Shown: one piece after another, positions 12,620 through 25,686 of the stretch
Position numbering within the stretch: the stretch's first letter is position 1
Layout of the letters: each line of letters opens with the position of its first letter
Assembly (NCBI GenBank): GCA_000469685.2
Contig: LS997564.1
Span: 3,488,940-3,552,939 of the forward strand
Direction: 5' to 3'
Source: Haemonchus contortus
Taxonomy: Eukaryota; Nematoda; Chromadorea; Rhabditida; Trichostrongylidae
DNA: 64,000 nt
Program-made: the position numbers and the translations under genes
The notes under the pieces: generated by a model
Database searches by the model: none
What the model saw: only the letters and a program-made list of their open reading frames with translations
What the model was told of the DNA's origin: nothing

Positions 12620-13290
12620 CCGCGTCGTCCCGTGGTCCACCGATCTTGTCAGCCGCCACAACGGCCTTCTCTCCCTGGGATCTTCTGATGTCACCTTACT
12701 TCCGGCTGCTATCCTTTCTGATCACATTTCGCCACCTCTTCTTTGGGATTTTTCGTGGTCGCTCTTCTTGAGCCTTGCACTCCTTTGAATACCTTATTGG
12801 ATGAATCTGCTGCCTTCTCATTACGTGTACAGCGCAGCGCAGATGCTGCTCTCTCATCTTGAGCTAGATAGGGGTTCTTGACATCTCCATCCTATTTCTT
12901 CTTCTGTCCCACGGTCAACTCGCATCCAACCGCAGGCCCACCCCATCATCTTTTTTGCGGATTGAAGTTGCCTGTCACGGTTCTTGCCTGAAGGCCAGCT
13001 TTTACTGCCGTAAAGCATCATAAGTCTAACTACTGTCCGGTATATCTTTTCTGAGCACCCTGGAGCGTCGCGGTGCACTCTCTTCGTTTCACACAGCATG
13101 ACTGATTCGAGCCTTAACAGTCGATCCACACTATCGTCGGCAACTAGGTTACTCCTTAGACACCGGAAGTCCTAGACATTCTCAAATCCCTTCTCAAAGT
13201 GGTCCACGATTCGCTTTGAGCATGCCATCAGCTAAGTAGATGATCTTCAATCCAGAAGTCCTCTTGTGATGACATCCAGTGTTAGTAGGA
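12620..13290 (-). pseudogene. RTE-type reverse transcriptase, 3' fragment
   Basis: The minus-strand reading (open at 12854-13129) contains the C-terminal RTE signature: a diverged YLGS-like block with VADDSVD, then IYRTVVR, MLYGSKSWP, and a diverged CGW segment. These correspond to the thumb/C-terminal region of nematode RTE proteins. Stops and substitutions show decay. It lies between the two copies of the exon-like direct repeat. Confidence 0.65.
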
Positions 13291-13359
13291 AGGGAGCGGC
13301 ATCAGAGCCTAACTCTGGCTTACCGCATCTGTGACGTCAATTGCTTTTATTATAACGCC

Positions 13360-13660
13360 CAAGACCCACCAGAATGGACTATGGACTTTGTGCTCCATGA
13401 ACTGATCAATGAGCAAACCATCATCGATTTGCAGATTGCCTTTCTTTTATCGTACTGATTATTATCCTCAACGTAATTACCCCCCTCCCTTCCCCCCCCC
13501 TTTTTTTATGAAAGCAATCTCTTTCCATTTTGTTTTTGCCCCTCCCCACCAAATATAATAGCAATCCCGAACTGAATAAGGTGCTTGAAATTGGGTAGAT
13601 TCCTTCTGGAGATATTTTATATTCGACGGGGATTCTGCATCACCTCTGGAATTCACAGAA
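13360..13660 (+). repeat. direct repeat, copy 2, exon-like
   Basis: Second copy of the segment at 11995-12270, with the same EWTMDFVLHELINEQ peptide (one nearby Ile to Thr change) and matching downstream blocks. A run of C and T near 13483-13508 is specific to this copy. Confidence 0.5.
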
Positions 13661-13699
13661 GCGCTTTTCGGATTCATATTCGATCTGTTCAGTGACATT

Positions 13700-14215
13700 C
13701 TACAAATTCTATCAACTTAGACCTGGAGGAAGTTTTTCATTCCGAATACGAGACTTAGATAGCCAAACTGTCTTTGCGCTTCCTGACTCACCTTCCGATG
13801 CAAGTATGAATGGCTTGCTCACCTGTAGAGATCCTCCCAGAACACTCTTCCTTCATGGGATTGTTGTATTATTTCGAGTTGAAGCATCACAGTGTGGAAA
13901 CGATCTTGACACCTTGTCGTAGATGATCCTGACGGCCTCTTCGATGTGCTCGACACATTCGGAAGGTTCAAGAGACTGAAGGCGCTGCTTTAGCTGTGGT
14001 ACATGAATTATTTATCACTGTCCGTCATGGGGTTCCCCTCTACTCTCCGCTACTAGAAAGGAACTCCATGACAAGTTGTAGAAATGACAGAAAGTAGCTG
14101 TCAGAGCGGAGGGTAGAGAGAATGCGATGTCGTTTTGAATGTGGTAATACTATAATATTTATAAACATAATTCTTTTGAAAGAAGTTCTTCAGACGTTGT
14201 TTCGTCGATTTTTTT
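13700..14215. other. no gene recognised
   Basis: A 76-codon ORF at 13692-13922 (+) has no recognisable motif or splice context. Nothing else was seen. Confidence 0.4.
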
Positions 14216-14219
14216 GAAG

Positions 14220-14600
14220 GCTCTTCAGTTAATTTTTGCCCTTTCTGTTTCGTGGCATCTTTTTCTGCATACTCCAGCCCTTTCTGCCTGTGCCGTCCTT
14301 CTCAGCTAGCTTCCCAGCTGATTTCTGCTCTTTCTCTACGAAATCCAGCTATCTTTAAGTCGATTTCTGATCCTTCTAAGCAGACGTCTGTTCCTTCTGA
14401 ATCGACTTCCGCACCTTCTCAGTAGATTTCAGCTCTTTCACGGCAGATTTCCGCTCCTTCCTACTGACTTCTGCACCTTCTCAGCCGATTTCTGCTCCTT
14501 CTCAGCAGGATTCTGCACCATTTCAGCTGACTTTGCTCCTTCTGCTCCTCATCTTGAACTTTGCTCTTTCTGTCTCGTGCCTTCAGCTGGCTTCTGCTCC
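14220..14600. repeat. degenerate 24-bp minisatellite
   Basis: Imperfect units of about 24 bp built on TCAGCNGATTTCTGCTCCTT follow each other. On the minus strand the unit reads as eight-residue Lys/Glu/Ser-rich repeats (for example AEKEQKSAEKVQKS), interrupted by stops and frameshifts. It is either a dead charged-repeat exon or a simple minisatellite. Confidence 0.55.
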
Positions 14601-14609
14601 ATCTGCGTC

Positions 14610-15325
14610 TTGGCGTGCTTCATTGCTGACTGTGTCATGTGGTCCGATTCAGCTGTCATTCGTATAATTTGACTTGCGGTTACCGTCCCCGTAGACCTGT
14701 TCTCTCTCTGGCTCTCTCTGGAAAGAAATGGAAATGGATCTTACGTAAATCCAATACTGCTCCCTATATCCCGAATCAGTAAATCTTTGAGGTCACCTGA
14801 TTCACGTGTTGCCCAAGTGCCCATGACCTCAGAGGCATGACAGTAAATGTATTAACCAATAAATAAAAAAGTTTTTATTGTCATAGCAAGATGCAATAGC
14901 TGAAAAAACCATGTTAGAAATTTTTCATCGTAGATTGATTTTCTAGCTTTTTTTGTGGCCAGCTTCTTCGCTTTCTACGATCACAGTCACTGGGGAAGAA
15001 GGTGAAATAGTCTAATCAGATCGGCGAGCTAACGTATCAAAAAAACTCATTAATCAAACGCTACCCTTTGAGGGAGATATCCCGTTATGATAGAAACGAT
15101 ATCTAATGCCTTTTCTTTGAATGAAGACGGGGGTTGAGGCAGCAATGTTATTTGTTGTAATAAGGACGTACTAAAAGCCTGAACCGGAAAGAGCTAACCA
15201 TAAGACGAGGAATCCCCAATTCCAAATAAATCGAGAAAATCTTAACATTTTCGTTTCAACACTTGGGTTTGTGAGGTATCCGCATAATTTCGCTATTTTT
15301 AACCATCCTTACTATTTATAAAGCG
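14610..15325. other. no gene recognised
   Basis: AT-rich sequence with no convincing ORF, RNA gene or repeat. Confidence 0.4.
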
Positions 15326-15330
15326 CTCGC

Positions 15331-15364
<34 letters not shown>

Positions 15365-15366
15365 TT
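15326..15366 (+). repeat. (TCTG)n microsatellite
   Basis: About 30-40 bp of TCTG units degrade into TTTG/TCTG before the adjacent satellite. The same order, a tetranucleotide repeat then GC-rich satellite, is seen around the giant array at 34.7-39.1 kb. Confidence 0.8.
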
Positions 15367-15690
15367 GCACGGAAATTCATAACTCCTGTCCCCGTGGACC
15401 TAGGACGTTCAAATTTGGTGGGAGCACAGGCGGGAACACATATGGTGGGTGGCAGGTCCGGACTCCGCCCACAATGGGCGAGGTTTGTGCGCAAATGGTT
15501 CAGCGGTAAATCATAACTCCTGCCCCTGTTGACCTAGAACGCTTAAATTTGGCAGGATTATGAGAGGCAGGATGAGAAGACTTATGGCGGATGGCAGGAT
15601 CGGACCGTGTCTACAGGGGGCGAGACTTGCTAAATTATTAGTTCGGCCATAGGGCTTTCAAACTTGCTGGAATATAGGCGGCCGAACGCA
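15367..15690 (+). repeat. satellite block, units of about 116-134 bp
   Basis: Aligned anchor words (CGTTCAAATTTGG at 15406, CGCTTAAATTTGG at 15540, CTTTCAAACTTGC at 15656) recur every 116-134 bp. Each unit also holds a GACTCCGCCCACNNNGGGCG-type GC palindrome. The same family flanks the RTE element at 32.9-34.2 kb. Confidence 0.7.
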
Positions 15691-18600
15691 AAGACAGAAA
15701 CGGAGAAGGGAGGGGAGAAGCAAAAAAGCAGCTTTTCTTTTTAGTGTGAGTACAATTTGATGAAATTTGTCGAAAGTGATTTTCGCGGATTCTACCGCTC
15801 TGGTCAATTGGGTTCACAATCATGGGCGGTTCAAAGAGAAAGCATTAATTTTCCTGAACACCCTAATATCATTGAATCTGTAGAGGAGGAATTGAATCAA
15901 ATGAAAAAGGGACGGAATCTTCGTAAGGCTTATGTGGTAGCGATATGTATTTTAGGAAATGTATGAAGGGTATTTTTAGTTGTGGGTTGTCACCATCAGA
16001 GCGCTTTGTATATTTACGCGGATGTGGAAAATGATTACATCGCGACGACTTCCCACTTTTTCCTCGGAACATCATCCTTCTGCCTGTATAATTGCCAAAA
16101 GGCATTGTGATAGAAGAGTGGATAGGTGTGGATAAAGGGGAGCAGCACGATAGCTATTGTTCTAGTCATTTACCCCATACGTATCCCCAGTTTCGTCACG
16201 ACGCTTTTCAGCCAGCAGTATGACGACCCAAAATCAAAACCTTCCTATTCTGCCAACCGAATCGACAGGTAGCACGACCTCAACATTTCACTTCCAGATT
16301 TCACCACTTCTCAATGTCAAACCTGTGCAAGGCCCTCTGGTGCGGGGTACGCGGCTGAAGCTTGACTCTGGTTGGGCGTTCCGGCCAACAGTCGAAAAGC
16401 TTTATTTTCTCATAAACGTGAACATGGGTTGAGGTAGAAACGTCTGTGGTGGAACAATGGTGGAAGGTAAGTAATCGGAAGGAATCGTTTATATGGCAAA
16501 CTTTGGGGAACTGATGTTTCGACTGGGCCTGCTATGTTGGTGGTTCTACACATTCCATGGTCCTGCTGTGCCTACCGTTAGTTACTAGTCATGTTAGTTC
16601 GTCCCCGATTAAGCTCATTATGGGTATAACCTCGACTTGATAACTGGTGGTCATCTTTGTAATGGACCTTTGACCCTCCTTACGGTCAATGGATCGGTCG
16701 GGCCGTGCCAGTATCGACTATCGACTGGAAGCGTGGACTTTGTTCTCGTCCCTTTAGTTACTGTTTTGTTACTTCAAACCTTAGTCATCATATATTTCTT
16801 AATTTATGTAGAAGTTATCGTTTGATGCTTATCCGCAGAATCGTTTTGCGTAGTACGGTCTGATACAGTGCTATAATCGTTTACTTCATGATTCAATTGT
16901 TAAGGTTCCTTTCAATACTCATAGAATTTTCGCGACTTTTTCTTGGATTAAGTGATTTCTCACGGATCTCCTTTGCAGAGATGGTGTCCCAGTGAAATCG
17001 CTCCTTGCCTTCCGAGTCGACCTGTTGGTTAGGGGACAACACCATGCGGAAGGAAGAAGCTATGCATCGGAGAGCAAGACGGAGACCTTCGGCTGAGCCA
17101 CTTCTTGCCACAGTAGTTTGTTGAGTTGTGTACTATGGTGGACCGTATCATGGTTTTGATGTCGTGTCCCAGCGGGGTGGGGGGGGATCAACCATTTCCT
17201 TTTTAGATGTCTCAGTTGCTGGCTTATTGAATTTTTTTTCGCCGGGGGGGGGGGGGGGGGGGACAGTGGTGTAGGTTCATTTCATTACGTTTTTTGTATG
17301 TGTCTCAATTGCAATTAACTACCAGTTTGCTGAGTTGTACATCTTAATAACATGATTATGATATTCTTTTACAATGGGGGATCGATCAGAACTTGTTTGG
17401 GAATGTCTTATTAACCTGTTAAGTCGTTTCCCACCGGGAACAGACACGGTTCCTGCTCCAAGGAAGGGAAGAGGGAGAGAGTTGAGAGACCATTCCGAGC
17501 TTCTTGGTGAATGTCTTTTATATCACGAACATAACATGGCCGATATTTTGCTCCAGTGGGGGTCAATCAGCTTTTTTCTGATGATAGCCCAATTCCATGT
17601 GCCTATTAACTTGTTGTGTTGTTTTGTCCACGAACGGGATGTGGTTTTGAAATCTTTCCCCAATGAGGGACAAAGGGGGATAGTTCCTAGCTTTTTGGGA
17701 AATGTCTAGGTTATAGGTAGTAAACAATTGACAGAGATGTACTTCACAGTGAACTTGAGGATTTTGTTTGATTGCTGTTTGTCTGTTTATTACTGTTTTG
17801 TTGGTTCTCGTTTCAGTTGTTTTCGTTGTTTTCGTTGTGGATTAAATGTTTGAAATCATGTCAGTCCTCAGGAGTAGGGCCTGGTCAAGAGTGAATTTTT
17901 CGTGGGACATCGTCCTGACCTTAAAATCAAACCAGACCCTTCTTCTAAGGACATTTTCTGATTGAGATATTTGCTATTGAAGTCATTTTGGGCATGTATG
18001 TGTGAGCGGGTGTGCCAGTGTAGATGAGTAGTTTCCGAGCATTGTTATTTGAGCTAGGTTTTGTAGTCATAGGATTTAAGACTAATCTTTTCATTTAGTA
18101 TTGGAGAGATGAGGGGGGAGGAAGGGTGGGCTAGCATGAAGAGGTGGTGGCATCCTTTTTCGTGGTGCTGCTCTTTTGAATCGTTTAGAAAGTATCCTCC
18201 CTTCTTCCCTTTTTCATTACTCACTTCATTGAGAAGGCAATTCATGCTGTCCGAGAAGGTTAGAAGGCCGCATCATAAATATAAATACTTGGGCTAAGGA
18301 AGGAAACCCATGATGAGAGTGAGTGCCCACGGTGTACAATGTTTTGTTTCAGATGGGTTGTTGATATTGATTATTGGTACTGATTTGACCCAGGGGTTAT
18401 GAAGCACGGGTAGTGGGTTTCGTTTGTGGGAATGGTTCTTGGACTGTTGAAATGGATGAGCCGTTGTTAGGCCCTACCTTCACCTTTTTGGTTGGGTGCG
18501 CTGTACTGGAATTTAACTAAGAGCTGTTTGGCAAATATCCAAAGGTTCTAACTTTACCTAATTGACTTAGCTTACCATAGCCTGGTTTGAATTGGTTCTT

Positions 18601-20005
18601 GGGTGAATACAATTTTATGAGGGAACTAACAATTGTTAAAGGGGAATAAGCTTCACATCCTTATCTATCCCTCTCTCCCTCTTATCGAGCTTTTATCAGG
18701 TAAGTAGATTTCTAGGTTCCATCAGGTAAGTAAATCTTCAACTGAGGCAGCCTTGTATGTGCTTGTTTGTAGGTGGGTCTGAAGGAATGTGAGTGTATGC
18801 GTCAGCTGGGTTCGGGCATTCCGCGAACTTTTTTTTTTGTTGGGAGTTGTTTTGATAAGCGTGGGGAAACTATTTCAAAGGATTCATTGTTGTAGTTAGC
18901 AGGCTTGACTACAATCACCTTTTCTTTGAAACGAATCACGGTTTTTGCTCGGACTCAGCTGTAGTGATTGGGCGGACCCGTGTTGTGTGCGTATGTGTGG
19001 CTGTGGGTGGGGTGTTCGTAAGAAAATTCCGGCATAGATTTAATCAGTAAAGACGGGAGGGCTAAACTGGGTGAAATCGGGACGATTGCTCACTAAGGTA
19101 TGTCTGGGGGAGATTGTAATGGCGTGCATATAAGAAGGTATGGGCGTTTGTGTGAGGTTGTAAGAGTCGGGCATTAGATAGCGTACTAGCCTTGGTAGTT
19201 CAGAATCGGACAGTGGGAAGTGTGCTGGCATTATATAGATCTTTTGGGGCGGGAATATTTCAATACTATAACATGGGATATTTCGCTCTAGGTTTAAGTG
19301 TCTACGATTTAGCTGGAGAGTTCAGTGGGCTCATTTTGCTATCCAAAGGGTGTAGGGCAGGTGGTCTACAATCTCCAAAGGAAATTGGGGTTGCGATGAT
19401 ATTCTGGGGCAGCAAATAGGGAAAAGTGTGAATGGTTGTGAGAATGTGTGGGATACGTGAGAGTGCTACGTGTCCGCCCAGTAATTTTCGAAGAATGGTG
19501 ATTGCACATCCGCTCATAAGTGTGTGTGTGTGGGTACGCTCCAAGGTGTGTGAATGTACGGGTGAGTGCTCCAAAATGTTTGTACCAACCAGAGTCAACC
19601 ACGCTGTTTAGAGTTTGTTCAGTATTTCGTTTCAACGTTGGAGTGGGTAGTTAGAATGGCTAAAACGACGAGAACGTTTGGCCCTGGCTGTGGTACATGC
19701 ACATGTTGAGAATGGTGTGTGGGAGTTGTGCTCATGCGTGTTGTCTGAGGTGATGTGCGTGTGTTGTGCGCCACCAACTGGTGTGTGCCACTTGGTGTTT
19801 GACGATTCCTGTGCTAATGTGGCGTTGTGTTTATAGATCATGTTCACGAATGAGTGTTGATTTCTTGTTTTTGTTTTTTTAAATGTTTTTTTGTAGTGTT
19901 GTGTTCACCACAATCTTATGTTGTTATAAAGTTTATTTACAATACAATAAAGTACAAGTACAAAATACAAGTACAAAAATAATGTACAATAAAATTACGA
20001 AAGTT
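15691..20005. other. long stretch without a recognised gene
   Basis: Small ORFs (15757-15966, 16220-16432, 17374-17709, all plus) carry no family motif. A run of about 18 G lies near 17245-17262 and a TG-rich stretch near 19500-19800. No RNA gene was seen. Confidence 0.45.
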
Positions 20006-20010
20006 AATGT

Positions 20011-23000
20011 GCCCACCCTAAGTTTCCCTTCCCTCCCGCCCCCCTTCCCTCCGCGCACGCGCGTTGTTCTTGGTTTCCCACCGATGGACTCGACCCGTCG
20101 AAGTCTCTTCGAGGTCCCCGGATAGAGTGTGCCTTCGATCGCTGGGAACTCCCTTCTGTACCACACACTCACCCATCGCAAGAGGACGACCCACTAGCGA
20201 TCGATGCCCGCGACAGCTGAACTTGTGGAGCCACCAGCTCCAGGAAGGGCACAGACCAGTTTTGCAGACGATCCCGAGTTCGGTTCCCGTGCTCACCATA
20301 CCATGCGACCCTTTCCCATCGAACTTTCGTGACATTGGCAGACCCTCCTAGCACACGATATCGATTTTCCCAGTTGCTCAATGGGATGACGGAATGACTC
20401 GTTCAGTCCCGAACTTCGGCGCAGCAATCGCAAAACCTCCAGTGAGATCTCTGGCAAACTTGCTTCTGCTTGACTTATGCTAAATAATGAATTAACAGAA
20501 GAGATAGTCATTACTGGAGCTTGTAATGTTAGCAACAAGGTTGAACCCTAAAATCTGCTTCCATGGGTAGGTGAGCAAACCGTGCTCTTTGTACTGTGGA
20601 CAGTTGTGCCAGTCGAGGAATCAATTGCCAAAAGTCAGCCAGATTGGTTCGAGGAACTTTGTGACCCAATCGGAGCGGCTCCTGGGCCTCAAAAACAAGC
20701 TCATTCCTTAGAAGTGCTGCTCGTAAAACTTCGTACAGCTTTGATAGGAGTGAGGAATCCGCTAGCTTTTGTATACTTATGGGAGGTTGCGCCTTACTCA
20801 ACGTTCAGAGCACCAAATTCATATTACTCTCGAAGGGAATCGCAAAAGATTCGTCGTTCGACGCTTTGAGAAGAGCGCTTGGAACCGTGCAATAACCATT
20901 TCATGACATCGTCTTTGAATGTTTTGAAGTGCATGTCACCTAACCTTCTTCACTCTGTTCTTCCAGTACTTTGGTTCTTGGAGTCTTTGCCAAAGGGGTT
21001 GTGGCATCGCAACAAAAAGGTTTCTCATCTATGAACATAAGTTCCCAGAGCAGTCACTTTCTAAGAATTCAGATAAAAACTCACGGAATCTGCCGTGCCC
21101 TTTTAAGTTGCTTCAGAGTCAGTGCTATTTTTTCAGAAGAAATCATCTCTATCGGTTGTTGGCGAGGAGCTAAGTTTAACAGTATCCCGACATCAAACGC
21201 TATCTTATTTGACGTTTACAACTGACGGAATATTTTAAGACGTTTAGCTAACAATAAAGATGGCTTAAAATAAGTCGTAGGCCGCTAAACTATGACGCAA
21301 CGATATAATCACACTATTCTCTTCTATTATTCTCTTCAAAGGCACAGTTCACGATGAAAATGAACTCTGAGATTCCCCCACAGGATGAATTCGAGGCCAC
21401 GGCGAATACCATAACTATCACTACTAGGTCGGAAAACGGCCTAGTAGGGAGTTAGAAAGGCTCAAATATTGCCCGTGTGTATCCTCGGACGGTTTCACGC
21501 GCATTGTAGAGACTGCACCGACCATAAGGGAACCCACGTAGGAAGTTCAAACAACTTGTCGTCACCCATAGCGACAGTGAAAGACAGTTCTGTACAGTTG
21601 TGGTCGTGCGCAAAAACAACGACGAAATCTCGTCCGAATACCCCTTCCATGTTATTTCCGTCATGGCAATCTCGTCCGACCTTTATTTTCCCTACTTTTG
21701 AGGAGCCATATTTTCCTCGAAATCAGCGGATCCTCTCGCTTTTTTCACCACCGATTCCCATACTATACTTCCGTTTTTCGAATAAAAACGGGTACTTCAA
21801 AAGTACATTTTCGCATCACCAGCCGAGAGAGAGCTGAGAACGCCGGAATTCTAATTATTCCAATAGTCCCCTTCGGGCGTGAGCGTTTGAAAACAGCTTC
21901 GTGTTCACGTAACGACCACCAGTACAACAATGCAAGGAGAGCCTCTGGAGCACGGATTTCCAACCAGCTTTTTGTGGAGACAACAGAGTGAATTTGATTG
22001 GAGTGGAAGACCTCTCATCACTGATGTACAAAGGATAATTTTGGGCGTTGTTAAAATAGTTTATACATCAAGGTTGACGGAAGTTGGGAACACAAGCTCT
22101 GGTCTCGGATACGACTGTCGAAGATTGGCTTTCGGGCACACAGACGATTACGCGAGAAGCTGACAAAGAGTTGACCGGTGGTTAAGCTGTTGCTTTTTGA
22201 ACACGAGTTGCTAGACGCTGACACTTGCCGTCAACCTTCGTAGACAGCGGAATGTAGACGCGTTCCTTTGGCTGGAGGAACAAGTAAATGCTGCGCTGTG
22301 AAAATCAAAAGAGGGAGTGATAGAGTGCGAAGATCAGTCAATGCGGGGATGACCTTCACATTTCTCCCTATCTTCATTTAGTGTGACGCTCAGTGAAGAA
22401 GGGACTGGGTAGTTTCGTCCTCCCTCGCGGTACTAGTTTCGGAGAGAGTGTCCTCTAGCTGCATAGTGCATGTTCATAAAATTGCACACGCTCCTCTCTT
22501 ATCTTCAGCTGGACGGGCGTGACCAAACTGACTTCCTTGAATTTGCTTCTAAATTCTGCCATCATTGCCATGCCTGCAGCGTAAAGGACCTTCTCTTTTG
22601 CTGGGGGTGAGGGAAGCGTTGGAAAGATGAGTGCTTGAGAGTAAAGAAAGGACACGATGGTGGCGAATGGAGATATGAAGGATGAAGATCGATGGAATCA
22701 CTCCCATTTCAATCGACAGCGGCATCAATTACGGGTGACTGGGGGAAGAAAAGGAGAAGGGCCGAGTAACGGATTTCTTGCCATGCCGAGGAAGAAGAAA
22801 TGTTTGGGGCCTCACTCAGCAGAAGTTAAAAAAAGAATCAAAGAGCTCTATCCCATGCAGTCGCCGAAAGAGCCTCGTCAATTCCAAGAGGCAGCCGTCC
22901 AGATATCGAAGATCAGCTGATGCAAACACGTTAGTCGATATTTTCACCATCGCAGCGACAGTCATTGATTGATTGCCGTGAAACGTTGAGATATGGCCAA

Positions 23001-25686
23001 GACGCAAACGGCCTTATGACCTGGAATCCTCAAGGAGACAAAGGAATAACCTAAGTCTTACTCGATGAATCGAATCAGCAGAAGGAAATGCTCGAGTATT
23101 CAAAATTTGAGGGGGCCGATTCCTTACGATGACAACCCTAGCAGAGATGGGAACAGCGAAGCCAGGTAAGCAATCCATCCTGCTTCTCTGCCTTTGAAAA
23201 CGTGAACTCTGGGGTAATAACTCGGATTACTATCGTTGCATCACAGCATAGAGCCGGAAGAGAGACAATGAAAATTATATTTTAAACACAACTTTCTTCC
23301 ACTCCCGTAACATCTAGGAAAGAAATAAGCGGGACGTGGCTTCACTCCCTTCTCCTACTGCTCAACTCAATCCTGTATAAATCTCACAATCGACCCTGGA
23401 ACACCAAGACCCGCCTGAGACCCACAACAAATCCGAAAATATGTCTAATAGCAGGGAACTCCGTCGGGATAAAGACGTAACACTATGTTGGTTGCCGACC
23501 TTTCCAAAGCGAACTACGACCCTCTGAAGTTCAACTAAGAAGATCCCATGTTTTCTAACATCAATGGAAAAATAGAAAGTGAGCAATTATACTTCACAAA
23601 AGGAGGGAGCGAGCATATACATATATGTACGTTACTTGATAAACGCTTTCCCAACTTTGATTAGACCGTTTTTATCTATTCGGTTCCTGGCCAGCCACCT
23701 GCGTTGCTGTGGGGTTGTCACAAAGTGAGACATCGCTGACAGTAACAGTTTTGTCCGAATTTTGAGCCAATGTCCCCAACCCTTTCATCTTTTGCACCCA
23801 CATCAATGATCGAAACTCACTTTAACTCATTTGTAACCCACCTATCTCTCCCATCCCTCGCTTGCTCTAAGTGTTCACTTACTGATACCCTTCTTCTTTT
23901 ACCTTGATAGTACCGAGTCCATTCCTTACCCGAGACAAGCAGAAAGGCTGCGCATCAAGCGAAGCACTATTGGGTGACGTCGTTGTACCATATCTTTTTC
24001 TAGTCTATGAACACACGAGCTACATCATACTAGTACTTCTACCAAAAGATAAATTGGCCTTGGATTCCTATCATCTACATTTTGGCAGTATTATAGCTTA
24101 TTTTAAGCCATCTTGTGTTAGTTAGCCGAACGTCAGTAAAAATAGAGCTTTCAAAAAAAAATCCAAAAGAAGAAGCATTCGAGTGGGGTTATGTTCAAAC
24201 TCAACACACGAAGTCAACAATAATAATTTCTTTGAGAAAAATAGCTATGATTCTGAAGCAACCTAAGCACACTGCAAATAACCGTTAGCTTTACCGAATT
24301 CTCGAAAAACTCACTGCTCCGGAACAAATGTCAATAGGTGAGAAGCCAATCCATAGCGAATTCACGCTCCCTATGGCAAAGAATCCAAAACGAGAAGTAC
24401 TGGAAGCCCTTTCTGAAGTCGATCGGCACGCATTAACTCAAATTACATCAAAGAAAACGGCATGAAATGGTTCGTGCACGATATATATGCGCTCTCCAAA
24501 GCTAATCAAACAGTGAATCTATTGCAACACTCTATGGAGGGTAATATCAAAAATGGGACCCGAAACATTGAATAAGAGGACAACTCCCCATAAGGGTACA
24601 GAAGGCAAGCGAATTTCCCAATTCCCACAAAGATGCCGAAAGTTTTCAACACAGCTTATTCAAGAAATAGAGTGTTCTTAGGATGAAGGAGCTGCTCCAA
24701 CTGTGCCAACAAGTCCTTCGATCAATCGACCGAGTCTGGACATAGGACCCCTCAAAGCGTCTCAACCATTCACGGAACAAAGACAACAAGTTGTTCCCCT
24801 TCCCACATAAGCAGATCCTAATCCCCAGAGTATCCCTTGGACCTTAAGTGGACCATTGGTTTGGAAGGGCACAAAATCAGAAACAAAGTCTTCGGGGCTG
24901 GTAGGGGTGTTCTTAAATAATTTGAGGAGCTAGGGAGACAGAGCTTTCGGCCTAATCCTGAGAAGAGAAGCACCACTGTGGGTGAAACTCCCCATGCAAA
25001 AAGTTGTAATGGAAGAGTATTTGGTCAGTAGGATTCTCACACGATCAGAGATTGCAAACAAGGACTGAGAACGGATAGTCCCCCATCCCTTTCCACCAGT
25101 GACCCAGGACGCATTTTCACATAACCAACCTTGTTGCCAACACTATAAGCTCTGAAAAAGACTACTTTCTCTGTATTTCATCATTCACTTTTGACCAAGC
25201 TGAAGCAAGTCTTCCAGACACCTCGCTGAATGTTGTGCAACTACTGTGTAGAAGCTGCAGTGTGAACGATCGTATCCGTCATCCCATTTTGCGACTGAGA
25301 AGAACCATATCGTGTCCTCAAAGGCCTGCTGATGGCACAAAAATCCGACGAAAAATGGCTACATGTTCTAAAGAGCAGGGGAAGTCGAGCCCGAAGTCGT
25401 CTGCAAAATTAGTCTGCACAACCGAGCAATGCAGAGTGCTTCTTCCCGAAGTGAGTGGCTACAAATATCCAACTGTAGTGAGCATTGGTCGCTAATGAGC
25501 CGTCTCCTTACGATTGGTGGGTGCATGACAGAGAAGAGAATCTCCAGCGATCCGAGTAACACACAATCCGGAGACCTCGAGAGTCGACTCCATCGGCAGG
25601 AAACTGCGCGGGGTTTCATTGCGGAAGGGTTAACTTCTGCAGAAGGGACACGCCCTTCTGAAACCCACGGAAAACTTAGGGTGGGC
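20011..25686. mobile_element. 5.7-kb long inverted-repeat element, diverged
   Basis: Left arm about 20011-21290 and right arm about 24075-25686 are reverse complements at many ordered blocks. The termini share GCCCACCCTAAGTTT (20011-20025 and its complement ending 25686). Inner matches include a GATGGAGTCGACTC-like word, TCCGTCATCCCATT, AACCATTTCATG, a CTTCCAGTACTT word and GATGGCTTAAAATAAG near 21260 and 24095. The arms keep remnants of an open frame with the motif QAEASLP in both copies. The spacer has no recognised transposase. It could be a long-TIR transposon or two opposite insertions of one element. Confidence 0.6.
21300..24070. other. spacer of the 5.7-kb inverted repeat
   Basis: Contains only short ORFs (for example 21469-21837 and 22657-22920, plus) without recognised domains. 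Weak further inverted similarity (a GTCGTCACCCA word near 21560 and 23980) suggests the arms once reached further inward. Confidence 0.35.

Noticed and set aside
19933..20381. Overlapping ORFs of 70-105 codons on both strands
   Set aside because: They lie in the left arm of the 5.7-kb inverted repeat in several frames at once and have no domain or splice context.
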